Source: CAYUQT01 sp964596165 (GTDB lineage Bacteria > Planctomycetota > Phycisphaerae > UBA1845 > JAFGLZ01). Taken from it: 64,000 bases of DNA. The notes under the pieces were generated by a model. That model was given only the letters and a program-made list of their open reading frames with translations, was not told the origin of the DNA and did no database searches. Below are positions 1 to 7,232 of this stretch, piece by piece (the stretch's first letter is position 1; each line of letters opens with the position of its first letter). The stretch covers positions 32,214-96,213 of the forward strand of contig CAZQTW010000016.1 in NCBI GenBank assembly GCA_964596165.1, read 5' to 3'. Position numbers and translations under genes: made by a program.

Positions 1-189
1 GTGTTCCGCAAGGGCCACCGGATTCGGATCGCCGTCGCGTGCGCGGACTACCCGACATTCGAGCTGCACCCGAAACTGAGTCCGTCTAACAAGCCCGACG
101 CCCCGGACAATGTCGTCCCGACGATCACCGTCCATCGCGCCGAGAGCCACCGTTCGTGTATTGAGCTGCCGGTGATTCCGAGGGGATGA
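1..189 (+). CDS. C-terminal end of an S15 (CocE/NonD, X-Pro dipeptidyl-peptidase-type) hydrolase, cut by window edge
   Basis: The reading frame is open at the window start and ends at 187-189, so only the last ~62 codons of a gene are seen. The segment GHRIRIAVACADYPTF is typical of the C-terminal jelly-roll domain of the CocE/NonD and X-Pro dipeptidyl-peptidase family of serine hydrolases; the catalytic alpha/beta-hydrolase part lies outside the window. The same 203 bp recur exactly at 1018-1220 as the end of a truncated copy. It cannot be told from the window which copy belongs to the complete gene. Confidence 0.5.
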   Translation: MFRKGHRIRIAVACADYPTFELHPKLSPSNKPDAPDNVVPTITVHRAESHRSCIELPVIPRG

Positions 190-203
190 GAGGACAGAAG
201 CGG
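1..203 (+). repeat. Direct repeat copy A (203 bp, exact)
   Basis: Bases 1-203 are identical to 1018-1220. The match ends with a single mismatch at 204/1221 and six more identical bases. The left limit is unknown because the copy starts at the window edge. The two copies bracket the toxin-antitoxin genes at 286-799. Confidence 0.9.
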
Positions 204-285
204 AGGACGGCATTGTGCGCTCGTGCGCAGGGACGCCGGTCACAGCCCCAAGGTATGCCGAAGCGCCTTGTCCACCGCCGTCATG

Positions 286-579
286 TCACCCAGCCGACCG
301 ATGGATCTCGGTTTCAAGGATGGTCGCAAGGTTGTCCGTCATGATCACGGAATCGGCCAGGAGTCCCATCTGCTGCCCCTGTGAGCTTGAACTCGCGACG
401 CTCACCCTGCTTGGATGGCCGGCTCGCACGAGGTTGCTGGTGATCATGGCGACGATGGTCTGCGGCATGCCCGTATTGAGATCGTCCGCCAACACGATCA
501 GCGCGGGGCGCCGCTTTGCGGTCCGCAGGTTGGAGTCGGGGAATAGTACGAGCACGACGTCACCGCGTTTATAGCGCAT
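286..579 (-). CDS. MazF/PemK-family toxin
   Basis: About 97 aa from the ATG at 579. The opening MRYKRGDVVLVLFPDSN, then RRPALIVLADD and AMITSNLV, match the MazF/PemK fold of ribosome-independent endoribonuclease toxins (the GDVVLV strand, the RPALIV strand and the T/S-S/N-rich loop). The gene starts 11 nt inside the end of the upstream antitoxin gene, as is usual for translationally coupled toxin-antitoxin pairs. It is expected to cleave mRNA when free of its antitoxin. The pair sits between two copies of a hydrolase gene end, so it may be a recent insertion. The family call is firm; the RNA target is unknown. Confidence 0.85.
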   Translation of the reverse strand: MRYKRGDVVLVLFPDSNLRTAKRRPALIVLADDLNTGMPQTIVAMITSNLVRAGHPSRVSVASSSSQGQQMGLLADSVIMTDNLATILETEIHRSAG

Positions 580-799
580 CGTAGGCGTCCATGTCCGGCC
601 GGTTCCAGTCCTCTTCGAACGCCTTGAGCCGCGACCGCAAGTCGGCGGCCTGCTCTGGGGCAATTCCAACTGACGCAAGATCGATGTGCCCTTCCTTCAA
701 CAGAAACGTCACGATGACCCGCGATTCGGCGTCCGCCGGCGCCGGTTCCAGCAACTCGACCTTCCCGTTTCGGTAGATACCCTCAATCGACCTGACCAT
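569..799 (-). CDS. Antitoxin of the AF2212/DUF104-like family
   Basis: 76 aa from the ATG at 799. An in-frame ATG at 826 would add nine residues, but related antitoxins begin at the motif seen here, MVRSIEGIYRNGKVELLEP. That start, followed by SRVIVTFL, is characteristic of the small AF2212-like/DUF104 antitoxins: a beta-hairpin N-terminus with a variable acidic helical tail, here rich in Glu and Asp and suited to covering a basic toxin. It lies first in the operon and overlaps the MazF-like gene by 11 nt. Confidence 0.8.
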   Translation of the reverse strand: MVRSIEGIYRNGKVELLEPAPADAESRVIVTFLLKEGHIDLASVGIAPEQAADLRSRLKAFEEDWNRPDMDAYDAL

Positions 800-906
800 G
801 AGGCACCTCGTGCTCTTCTTGACCATTGCTAATTATATCCCAAGCGGCGTCGGACGGACATCCACGCAGCGGCCATGCAGCGCGGCGGTGTCCCAGAAAG
901 ACCGAG

Positions 907-1206
907 ATGTCGCCGAAGCTGCCCTGGCACGGCTACGAAAAGGCCGACTACGCCGACTCCATCCTGGCCGGCGGCAAGACCGCCGAGCTGGTCTTCGACC
1001 TGCAGCCGACCGCGTGGGTGTTCCGCAAGGGCCACCGGATTCGGATCGCCGTCGCGTGCGCGGACTACCCGACATTCGAGCTGCACCCGAAACTGAGTCC
1101 GTCTAACAAGCCCGACGCCCCGGACAATGTCGTCCCGACGATCACCGTCCATCGCGCCGAGAGCCACCGTTCGTGTATTGAGCTGCCGGTGATTCCGAGG
1201 GGATGA
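907..1206 (+). pseudogene. Truncated second copy of the S15 hydrolase C-terminus
   Basis: The frame from ATG 907 reads LPWHGYEKADYADSILAGG and continues through the same C-terminal jelly-roll segment that opens the window, ending at 1206. It has 99 codons at most, against several hundred for a complete S15 hydrolase, and lacks any catalytic domain. Hydrolase-like sequence starts about 110 bp before the exact repeat. It is best read as a gene remnant produced when a ~1-kb segment carrying the toxin-antitoxin pair was duplicated or inserted. Confidence 0.6.
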
Positions 1207-1220
1207 GAGGACAGAAGCGG
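1018..1220 (+). repeat. Direct repeat copy B (203 bp, exact)
   Basis: Identical to bases 1-203, 1017 bp downstream. Both copies cover the last 62 codons, the stop codon and ~14 bp of 3' flank of the hydrolase frame. Shortly beyond it, 1219-1240 can form a weak GGGGA/TCCCC hairpin. Confidence 0.9.
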
Positions 1221-1243
1221 GGGACGGTCATTTGTTCCCCGTG

Positions 1244-2029
1244 TCACGCCTTTCCCCTGTCGGCGCCCGTTATGGGCAACAACCGCTGGGCGTTGTCGCC
1301 GAGGATCATCGCCTCGGCGGCGGGGGGCAGCTTGAGCCGGCGGAACTTGAGGAGCTGATAATCGATGTACGTGAGGTCGCCGAAGCCTCCGTCGGAGCCG
1401 AACAGCATGCGCTCCGGCCCCACAGTGGTCACCGCGCGGCGGAGCTCGAGCAGCGTCGGCCCGTCGGTCTGCATGTAGACGTTCGGGTGTCGGCGGATCG
1501 CCTGCAGTGCGTTTTCCGCGAGGTCCTTCAGGCCTCCGTGGCCCAGGATCATCGTGCAATCGGGGTAGCGCTCGGCGAGCCAGGCGATCTGGAGGCTGCC
1601 GGTATACGGTGGCGTGCCGTCGTGAAAGACGACGACCAACCGCAGCCCGTTGGCCACCTCGAAGATCGGCTCGAGGCACGCGTCGGTGCACGACACCGGC
1701 TGGAGCCAGCCGTGCAGTTTCAGGCCGCCCAGGTGCAGTTGGGTGATTGCCCGCTCCAGTTCCCGAGCGGCCGGTGCCCCTTCGCGGGGATTCACCGTGG
1801 CCATTCCCACGAACCGATCGCCGAACGTGCGCTGCAGTTCGGCCATTTGGTCGTTGTAGCGTCGGTGGGCCTCCGACTGATTCTCGAGCAGGGCATCGAC
1901 GGAGGAGTACCAGACCCGATCGACACCGAGCCCGGCGTAGTGATCGACGACGGCCTGTGGAGCGAGCGGCCTCATCGACCATGAGCTGCCCAACTGGATA
2001 TGAGCATGGGTATCGACGACGAGGCTCAT
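1244..2029 (-). CDS. Amidohydrolase_2-family metal-dependent hydrolase (second gene)
   Basis: 261 aa from the ATG at 2029, which overlaps the stop of the upstream paralogue in an ATGA arrangement. N-terminal DTHAHIQLG gives the HxH metal motif of the amidohydrolase (TIM-barrel) superfamily. Further along are GLKLHGWLQPV, a histidine strand (VVVFHDGTPP), ILGHGG and LFGSDGGF, the last holding the catalytic Asp at the end of strand 8. This layout fits the Amidohydrolase_2 group (ACMSD/resorcylate-decarboxylase-like), which acts on small carboxylated or lactone substrates. No signal peptide is seen, so it is cytoplasmic. The substrate cannot be told from sequence; the neighbouring symporter suggests it processes an imported compound. 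Confidence 0.85.
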   Translation of the reverse strand: MSLVVDTHAHIQLGSSWSMRPLAPQAVVDHYAGLGVDRVWYSSVDALLENQSEAHRRYNDQMAELQRTFGDRFVGMATVNPREGAPAARELERAITQLHLGGLKLHGWLQPVSCTDACLEPIFEVANGLRLVVVFHDGTPPYTGSLQIAWLAERYPDCTMILGHGGLKDLAENALQAIRRHPNVYMQTDGPTLLELRRAVTTVGPERMLFGSDGGFGDLTYIDYQLLKFRRLKLPPAAEAMILGDNAQRLLPITGADRGKA

Positions 2030-2760
2030 CGGCGACCTCCCCAAAGCGCCGGCGCGTTGTCGTGCATGATCCGCCGGCGCTGATCGGGTCCCATCGGCAC
2101 CATCGCCAGCTTCTCGATCTCCAGCGACAGGTCGCTCTCCGGCGAGTCGGAGCCGAACAGGATCCGCCGGGGCCCGACCTTCTGAATCGCGTTGGCGATG
2201 TTCATCGGGTCGATCAGCGAGGTCTCCAGATAGATGTTGTCCGCCTGGAGCGCGGCGGGGACGGCGTCGGTCCAGAGGTCGGCAAAGCCCATGTGGCCCA
2301 TGACGAAGGGAACCTCGGGAAACGATCGCGCCAGCTCGGCGAGCTGAAACGGCTCGGCCGTGACAACTGTGCCCGTATGGGCGTAGACCGGTGCGCGACG
2401 AGCCCGACACAGCTCCAGCAGCGGATGCACCAGCGGATCGCTCAGTACGAATCCCTGCAGGTGACTGTTCAGCTTCAGCCCGACCAGGCCGGCGTCCAAG
2501 CAGCGGGCCAGTTCGGCGACGGCGTCCTCTTGGAACCAGGGATTAACGGCCGCCAGTCCCCAGAAGCGGTCGGGCCGGCGGGCGACGGCGGCCAGCACCT
2601 GGTCGTTGCCCTCCTGGTTCCGCACGGCGACGAACTGGTCGACCGTACACACAACAGCCCGCTCGACGTCGTGAAGGTCCATTTGACGCAGAAGCTCTTC
2701 GGCGGTGATCCGCTTGCGGAGGCCTGATCCGACGTGGCAGTGGCTGTCGATGATCGACAT
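2026..2760 (-). CDS. Amidohydrolase_2-family metal-dependent hydrolase (first gene)
   Basis: About 244 aa. The ATG at 2760 is preceded by GGAG at good spacing; an ATG four codons upstream (2772) has no Shine-Dalgarno. Motifs are IDSHCHVG (HxH), GLKLNSHLQGF, PVYAHTG, FVMGHMGF and ILFGSDSPES. It is a paralogue of the next gene and is coupled to it by a 4-nt ATGA overlap, suggesting joint synthesis and perhaps a two-subunit or two-step use. It is divergent from the Na+/solute symporter at 2910 with 149 bp between, room for back-to-back promoters. Confidence 0.85.
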   Translation of the reverse strand: MSIIDSHCHVGSGLRKRITAEELLRQMDLHDVERAVVCTVDQFVAVRNQEGNDQVLAAVARRPDRFWGLAAVNPWFQEDAVAELARCLDAGLVGLKLNSHLQGFVLSDPLVHPLLELCRARRAPVYAHTGTVVTAEPFQLAELARSFPEVPFVMGHMGFADLWTDAVPAALQADNIYLETSLIDPMNIANAIQKVGPRRILFGSDSPESDLSLEIEKLAMVPMGPDQRRRIMHDNAPALWGGRR

Positions 2761-2909
2761 GCTGCTCTCCATACCACCGGGCGCGGTGGCGTGTCAAACG
2801 TCCATGCCCTGGCATAGGCTGTACATTTGGGCTATAAACGCGCGCATCTCTTCCGTCAGCGTCTTGTCCGGACGACGAAGGCGTTGCGGGAACCGCCGGG
2901 AGACTCTCG

Positions 2910-4883
2910 ATGAACCTTCACTGGGTCGATTGGGTGGTCGTCCTGGTGCTTTTGGTCCTGCTGAGCCTCGGCGGCTACCTTACGCGGACGTTGGTCAAGG
3001 GCGTGGCCGACTATCTGGTCGCCGGCCGCAGCGTGCGGCGTTACCTGGGCTTGGGCTCCGACGCGATGCAGGGCTTCGGCGTCTCCACGATGCTGGCCTT
3101 CTGGCAGATGAACTATGAGGGCGGCTTCGCCTCGCAATGGTGGTACCTGCTGACGCCCCTGGCGGGGATCCTCATCATCCTGACCGGCTGGGGTGTTTGC
3201 CGACTGCGCGAAACCCGCGCGATGACGCTGGGTCAGCTTGTCGAGATTCGCTACAGCCGGCGCACCCGGATCGTCTTCGGCGCGCTGATGTACACGGCGG
3301 GCGTGCTCAACATGGCGATCTTTCCGGCGCTGGCGGCCAATTTCTTCATCTATTACTGCGGTTTTCCGCGGGAGTTCGCCTTCGCCGGCCTGTCGATTCC
3401 GACGGCCTTGCCGCTGATGGTGTTTCTGGTGGGGACCTCGGCGGCCGTCTGCATGGTGGGCGGGCAGGTCACGTTGATCGTGACCGACTTCATCCAAAGC
3501 GTCTTCTTCAATCTCATGCTCGTGGGGATTGCACTGGTTGTCTTCCGCACGTTCACGTGGGAGCAGGCGGCCGCGGCGTTTCAGGCTGCCGACAATGCCG
3601 AGGCGCTACTGAATCCGTTCAGCCCCAAGGCCGCCGGTGATTTCAATCGGATGTTCTTCTTCATGTTCGTCGCGTACTTCATGTTCTACAGCGTGATCTC
3701 GTGGGCTCCCAACTCCATGCTGATCAGCTCCTCGCGCGACGCCCACGAGGCGAGGATGATGCGTGCGATGCTCTACATGCGGAACCTGGCGATGATGGGA
3801 CTGGGACTGTTCCTCCTGCCGCTGGCGGCGTTCGTGCTGATGCACCACCCCGACTTCTCGAACCAGGCCGCCCACGTGAGGGGGGTGCTCGACGGCATCG
3901 CGAACAACGAGGTCCGGAGCGAGATGGTCACGCCGCTGGCGGCCATCCAGATCCTGCCGCGGGGCATGGCCGGGGCGTTCGCGGGCATGGTGATCTTCTG
4001 CTTCATCACGTCGTTTGACACCTACCTGCTGGCCTGGGGGGGCGTGCTCATTCAGGATGTGGTGATTCCGCTGCGCGGACGGCCGTTGGAACCTCGCCAG
4101 CACATTCGGTGGATTCGCCTATCCGTCCTTGCCGTGGCGGTTTTCAACATCGTTTTCAGCATGACCTTCCGCCAAGTGGACAAGATCTTCATGTGGATGG
4201 GCATTAGCGCGTCGGTCTACCTCGGTGCGGCCGGCGTCATCCTCTTGGGCGGGATCTACTGGCGTCGGGGGACGACGACCGCCGCGTGGACGGCCATGGT
4301 CGTCGGCGCCGCTTTGTCGATCGGCGGCTTCTTCTATCGGATATGCCGCGGCGAGGACCCGAACGCCTGGGACGGGTTGGAAATATCCTTCGGGATCGCG
4401 CTGATATGCATCGTGCTCTATGGGGGCGTTTCGCTGCTTCAGCGGCGACGAACGTTCGATCTGGAGGCCATGCTCCACCGCCGACCGGCCCCGGATGGCG
4501 GTTTGCCGGACGAGGAGGGTTTGAGCCGTAGCGCGTCGAGCGGCCGTCCGCCCGAAGGGTGGCTGCGGCGGTTCGTTCCGTGGGCTCCCGAGGTTCCACG
4601 TTCCGACCGCGTGCTCATCCCCATCATCGTCGCCGTCGTCGGTCTGATCTTCGCGGGGATTGCCGCGACATGGGTCTACAATGCCCATTGGCGACCGATC
4701 ACACTGTCGGGATGGGTCTGGTTCTGGGAGCGGTATCTTTACGTGATGTTTGCGGCGGGCGTGGCCTTCCTGGTCTGGATTACCATCGGCGGGATCCGCG
4801 ACCTGCGCCGGATGTTCCACAGCCTCAAGACCGAAGTGGTTGACCAGGCCGACGACGGAACCGTGGGGGCCCGGCGGGATTGA
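2910..4883 (+). CDS. Sodium:solute symporter (SSS family)
   Basis: 657 aa, with GGGAG upstream of the ATG. It is a multi-pass inner-membrane protein with the SSS signature order: N-terminal helix (VVVLVLLVLLSLGGY), YLVAGRS, and the tract around residues 45-80 (GFGVSTMLAFW), where sodium ligands are placed in this family. About 13 core helices are followed by a hydrophilic loop (about 500-555) and two extra helices near 570-635. It should import a small organic solute, likely a sugar or sugar acid, with Na+. It is divergent from the amidohydrolase pair and followed 261 bp later by a GH29 fucosidase, so fucose-related uptake is possible but only inferred. Confidence 0.85.
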   Translation: MNLHWVDWVVVLVLLVLLSLGGYLTRTLVKGVADYLVAGRSVRRYLGLGSDAMQGFGVSTMLAFWQMNYEGGFASQWWYLLTPLAGILIILTGWGVCRLRETRAMTLGQLVEIRYSRRTRIVFGALMYTAGVLNMAIFPALAANFFIYYCGFPREFAFAGLSIPTALPLMVFLVGTSAAVCMVGGQVTLIVTDFIQSVFFNLMLVGIALVVFRTFTWEQAAAAFQAADNAEALLNPFSPKAAGDFNRMFFFMFVAYFMFYSVISWAPNSMLISSSRDAHEARMMRAMLYMRNLAMMGLGLFLLPLAAFVLMHHPDFSNQAAHVRGVLDGIANNEVRSEMVTPLAAIQILPRGMAGAFAGMVIFCFITSFDTYLLAWGGVLIQDVVIPLRGRPLEPRQHIRWIRLSVLAVAVFNIVFSMTFRQVDKIFMWMGISASVYLGAAGVILLGGIYWRRGTTTAAWTAMVVGAALSIGGFFYRICRGEDPNAWDGLEISFGIALICIVLYGGVSLLQRRRTFDLEAMLHRRPAPDGGLPDEEGLSRSASSGRPPEGWLRRFVPWAPEVPRSDRVLIPIIVAVVGLIFAGIAATWVYNAHWRPITLSGWVWFWERYLYVMFAAGVAFLVWITIGGIRDLRRMFHSLKTEVVDQADDGTVGARRD

Positions 4884-5144
4884 GCCGGCTGAGTGTGACG
4901 AGGGACGCCGGCGAACCCGGCGGTCGTTCCCTTCGCTCATGACGTCATACTTCGAGGAGGAATCCGAAGCGTGATGCAAGGTGTGACATGCGGCTGAATT
5001 CCACGGGGTTTCCAACGGTAATGACGGCTGGTCGGGCAAACAACCCCAACCCAACGCCTCGGGGACCGACAGGCCGTAGGCATCGCTCGGGCGGGCTCGC
5101 GACCTGATCCGCGCAATGAAGTCTGCCGGCGAATTGGAGAACTC

Positions 5145-6455
5145 ATGATGACGAGCCGTTTGCCGATCTCCATCTGTTTTGTTCTTGTCTTGGCCACCGG
5201 CGCTCGGTCCGACGACACGGCGGCGGAGGCACCGGCGGTCCCCGCCGAAAAGGCCGAACGCATGAAATGGTGGGTAGACGCCCGCTTCGGCCTGTTCATT
5301 CATTGGTCGCCATCAAGCCTGAGGGGTGCGGAGATCGGCCTCTCGCGCGGCAGGGAGGTTCCGGTCGAGGTCTACGACCGGCTCTACAAGGAGTTCAACC
5401 CGGTCCGGTTCGATGCGAAGCAGGTGGTGTCGCTTGCGAGGGAAACGGGCACGAAGTACATCGTGTTCACCGCCAAGCACCACGACGGCTTCTCTATGTA
5501 CGCGACCACGTTGAGCGACTACAACATCATGAACACGCCGTTCAGGCGTGATGTGGCCAAAGAGCTGGCCGACGAGTGCCGGCGGCAGAACATCCGTTTC
5601 TGCACCTACTATTCAAACGCCGACTGGTATCATCCCGACTACCTACCTCGGGGGGCCGGCGACAAGCGGCCGCCGCAAGACGCCGACTTCGACAGATACT
5701 TCGCCTTCATGAAAGGGCAGGTCCGGGAGATTGTCCGGAACTATCATCCGGCCGTCATGTGGTTTGATGGTGATTGGGAGGATCATTGGACGGTCGAGCG
5801 CGGGCGTGAGATTTATGCCCTGCTCCGACGGCTCGATCCGGCGATCATCACCAACAACCGCTTGGGCAAAGGGCGGACCGCCGAGTACGGGATGACGCCG
5901 CCCGAAAAGACCGTCGGCGATTTTCATACGCCCGAGCAGGTGGTCGGGCCGGCGTTGGGTGATCGCAACGTCTACTGGGAATGTTGCGCGACCCTGTGCG
6001 AGCGATGGGCGTGGAAGCCCGGCGACCGGATGAAGAGTCTTAAGGAGTGCATCGACTTGGTGGTGACCAACGCGGGCCGCGACGGGAACACGCTCCTGAA
6101 CGTCGGGCCGATGCCCACCGGCGAAATCGAGCCCCGTCAGGCCGAACGGCTGCGGGAAATCGGCCGATGGATGAAGCAATATGGGGAGAGCATTCACGGC
6201 ACCCGCGGCGGTCCGTTCGAGCCGGCCCCGTGGGGCGTCAGTACCTGCAAGGACAACCGAATCTTCGTCCACGTGCTCCGCCGGCCCAACGATGCAACGC
6301 TGAACGTGCCGGCCGTGCGGAAGAAGATCGCTGCCGGCCGGCTCCTTGGCGGAGGCGAGGTCGACGTCAAACAAACCGGCGCCGGTGTGACCATCGCCGT
6401 TTCACCTTCCGGTTGGCAACAACTGGACACCGTCATTGAACTGAGACTCGATTGA
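5145..6455 (+). CDS. Exported alpha-L-fucosidase, GH29
   Basis: 436 aa; GGAG lies 6 nt before the ATG pair at 5145/5148. A signal peptide (LPISICFVLVLATGARS) is followed by the GH29 barrel: RFGLFIHW (48-54), YIVFTAKHHDGFSMY (105-119), and VMWFDGDW with the family nucleophile at D208. NTLLNVGPMPTGEI and a small beta-sandwich C-terminus complete the fold. It should release alpha-L-fucose in the periplasm or outside the cell. The length is normal for a GH29 enzyme with a minimal C-terminal domain. It lies downstream of the symporter in the same direction. Confidence 0.92.
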   Translation: MMTSRLPISICFVLVLATGARSDDTAAEAPAVPAEKAERMKWWVDARFGLFIHWSPSSLRGAEIGLSRGREVPVEVYDRLYKEFNPVRFDAKQVVSLARETGTKYIVFTAKHHDGFSMYATTLSDYNIMNTPFRRDVAKELADECRRQNIRFCTYYSNADWYHPDYLPRGAGDKRPPQDADFDRYFAFMKGQVREIVRNYHPAVMWFDGDWEDHWTVERGREIYALLRRLDPAIITNNRLGKGRTAEYGMTPPEKTVGDFHTPEQVVGPALGDRNVYWECCATLCERWAWKPGDRMKSLKECIDLVVTNAGRDGNTLLNVGPMPTGEIEPRQAERLREIGRWMKQYGESIHGTRGGPFEPAPWGVSTCKDNRIFVHVLRRPNDATLNVPAVRKKIAAGRLLGGGEVDVKQTGAGVTIAVSPSGWQQLDTVIELRLD

Positions 6456-6654
6456 ATGGGTGTGACAAGCGACAGACCGTCGTCCTGTTGACATCGTCTC
6501 GGATCGTCTCGGTCGGCCGCGCGTTCCGGCCGGACCTTCGACCCGCGACGGGCCGCACCGAGGAAGAAGGACGAAGACGCCCTCCGTTCGGGTGGACAAC
6601 CGCTACGTCAAAGACCGCATGTCGCCGGCTCAGCAGCGGCGGTTCTTCGACCGG

Positions 6655-6922
6655 ATGCCCGCCGTTACCGTGTTCAGATGGAAAGGACCTCAAGCGCTGT
6701 CGGCGTCGAGGTAAGAACCTGGAGAAGTTCAAGATTCTCGCCGGGACGCCGATCGCCGGGCAGCCGTTGGACCCCATTCACCGCGACCGCAAGCTTCCCG
6801 GGGACTCCGTGGGTCGGCGGGATTGCCACAGTGAATCCGACTGGGTGCTCATCTACAAGCTCGACCGCGGGCGCATCATGTTCGATCGCATGGGCGCACA
6901 TTCGGACCTCTTCAAGAGATGA
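6655..6922 (+). pseudogene. Frameshifted YafQ/RelE-like toxin remnant
   Basis: The frame ending at 6922 reads DLKRCRRRGKNLEKF, then PLDPIHRD, DWVLIYKLDRG and GAHSDLFKR, the pattern of YafQ-type mRNA-interferase toxins (DLKR..RRGKDLEKL; DWLLIY; TGTHSDLF). There is no start codon at the right place in this frame. A plausible N-terminus (MPAVTVFRWK, from ATG 6655) lies one frame over, so a single-base indel near 6680-6690 seems to have broken the gene. No DinJ/RelB-type antitoxin is recognisable upstream. It flanks the CRISPR-Cas locus. Confidence 0.5.
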
Positions 6923-6938
6923 GCCGCCCACGCGAGTT

Positions 6939-6954
6939 CCAGGCAATGTGCCGA
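6939..6954 (+). repeat. 16-bp direct repeat, left of the CRISPR-Cas locus
   Basis: CCAGGCAATGTGCCGA here is identical to 13065-13080. Both copies are preceded by CACGC a few bases upstream. The core GGCA-atg-TGCC is a short dyad. The pair brackets the tracrRNA-cas9-cas1-cas2-repeat block (about 6.1 kb), as expected of boundaries of an inserted unit or of two copies of an intergenic repeat. Confidence 0.7.
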
Positions 6955-7080
6955 GTCGCCCAGAATGGTCATGCGGCGGGTTAGGCGAGCCATGCCAGCG
7001 GATCGTCCGCCGCAGGTTTTTCAGCAAGAGCAGATGTCAAGAGCTAACCCTTGAGCCTTAGCACGACGCCCCAGGCCTGA

Positions 7081-7118
7081 AACAAAAGAAGCCGCAGGCC
7101 GTTGGTGCGGGCTGCGGC
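7081..7118 (-). terminator. Intrinsic terminator of the tracrRNA
   Basis: On the minus strand a 7-bp perfect stem (GCCGCAG/CTGCGGC, pairing 7112-7118 with 7091-7097) is followed by TTCTTTTGTT (7090-7081). This is a canonical rho-independent terminator and fixes the 3' end of the small RNA near 7081. Confidence 0.85.
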
Positions 7119-7151
7119 GGTCGCCTTTCGGCGGTGCCTGCGATTTCTCTT

Positions 7152-7186
7152 GTTGCGTGAAACCGCGGGCTGTGGTCGGTTACAAT
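7152..7186 (-). other. tracrRNA anti-repeat
   Basis: On the plus strand this reads GTTGCG, seven variable bases, GCGGGCTG, T, then GGTCGGTTACAAT. The CRISPR repeat reads GTTGCG, eight variable bases, GCGGGCTG, C, then GGTCGGTTACAAT. So 27 of 28 bases outside the variable centre are identical in sense, and the RNA made from the minus strand here is therefore complementary to the crRNA repeat. Confidence 0.9.
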
Positions 7187-7193
7187 AGCCACT

Positions 7194-7222
7194 ATCTGAT
7201 TCCAAAGCGGTCCAATTGTCAA
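7194..7222 (-). promoter_or_regulatory. Promoter of the tracrRNA
   Basis: A perfect -35 TTGACA (7222-7217, minus strand), a 17-bp spacer and a weak -10 TCAGAT (7199-7194) would start RNA about 7187, one base before the anti-repeat. The -35 box lies in the cas9 leader, 10 bp before the cas9 start codon, so tracrRNA and cas9 transcription overlap divergently. Confidence 0.7.
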
Positions 7223-7232
7223 GGGGCGTTTC

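Larger units (their letters stand above)
7081..7187 (-). ncRNA. Predicted tracrRNA for the type II-C Cas9
   Basis: About 107 nt transcribed away from cas9. It begins with a 35-nt anti-repeat (7186-7152) complementary to the CRISPR repeat at 12651-12686 in three blocks (13, 8 and 6 nt). One mismatch and a central non-paired section of 7 against 8 nt interrupt the duplex, like the bulged crRNA:tracrRNA duplexes of II-C systems. It continues with a purine-rich linker, a CGCC-GAAA-GGCG hairpin (7133-7122) and the terminator hairpin. A promoter with TTGACA lies just upstream. The RNA would pair with crRNA and bind Cas9. Confidence 0.88.

Noticed and set aside
6456..6654. Possible antitoxin upstream of the broken YafQ-like gene (frame with MSPAQQRRFFDRM)
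   Set aside because: Only a short stretch is open, with no ribbon-helix-helix or other antitoxin pattern.
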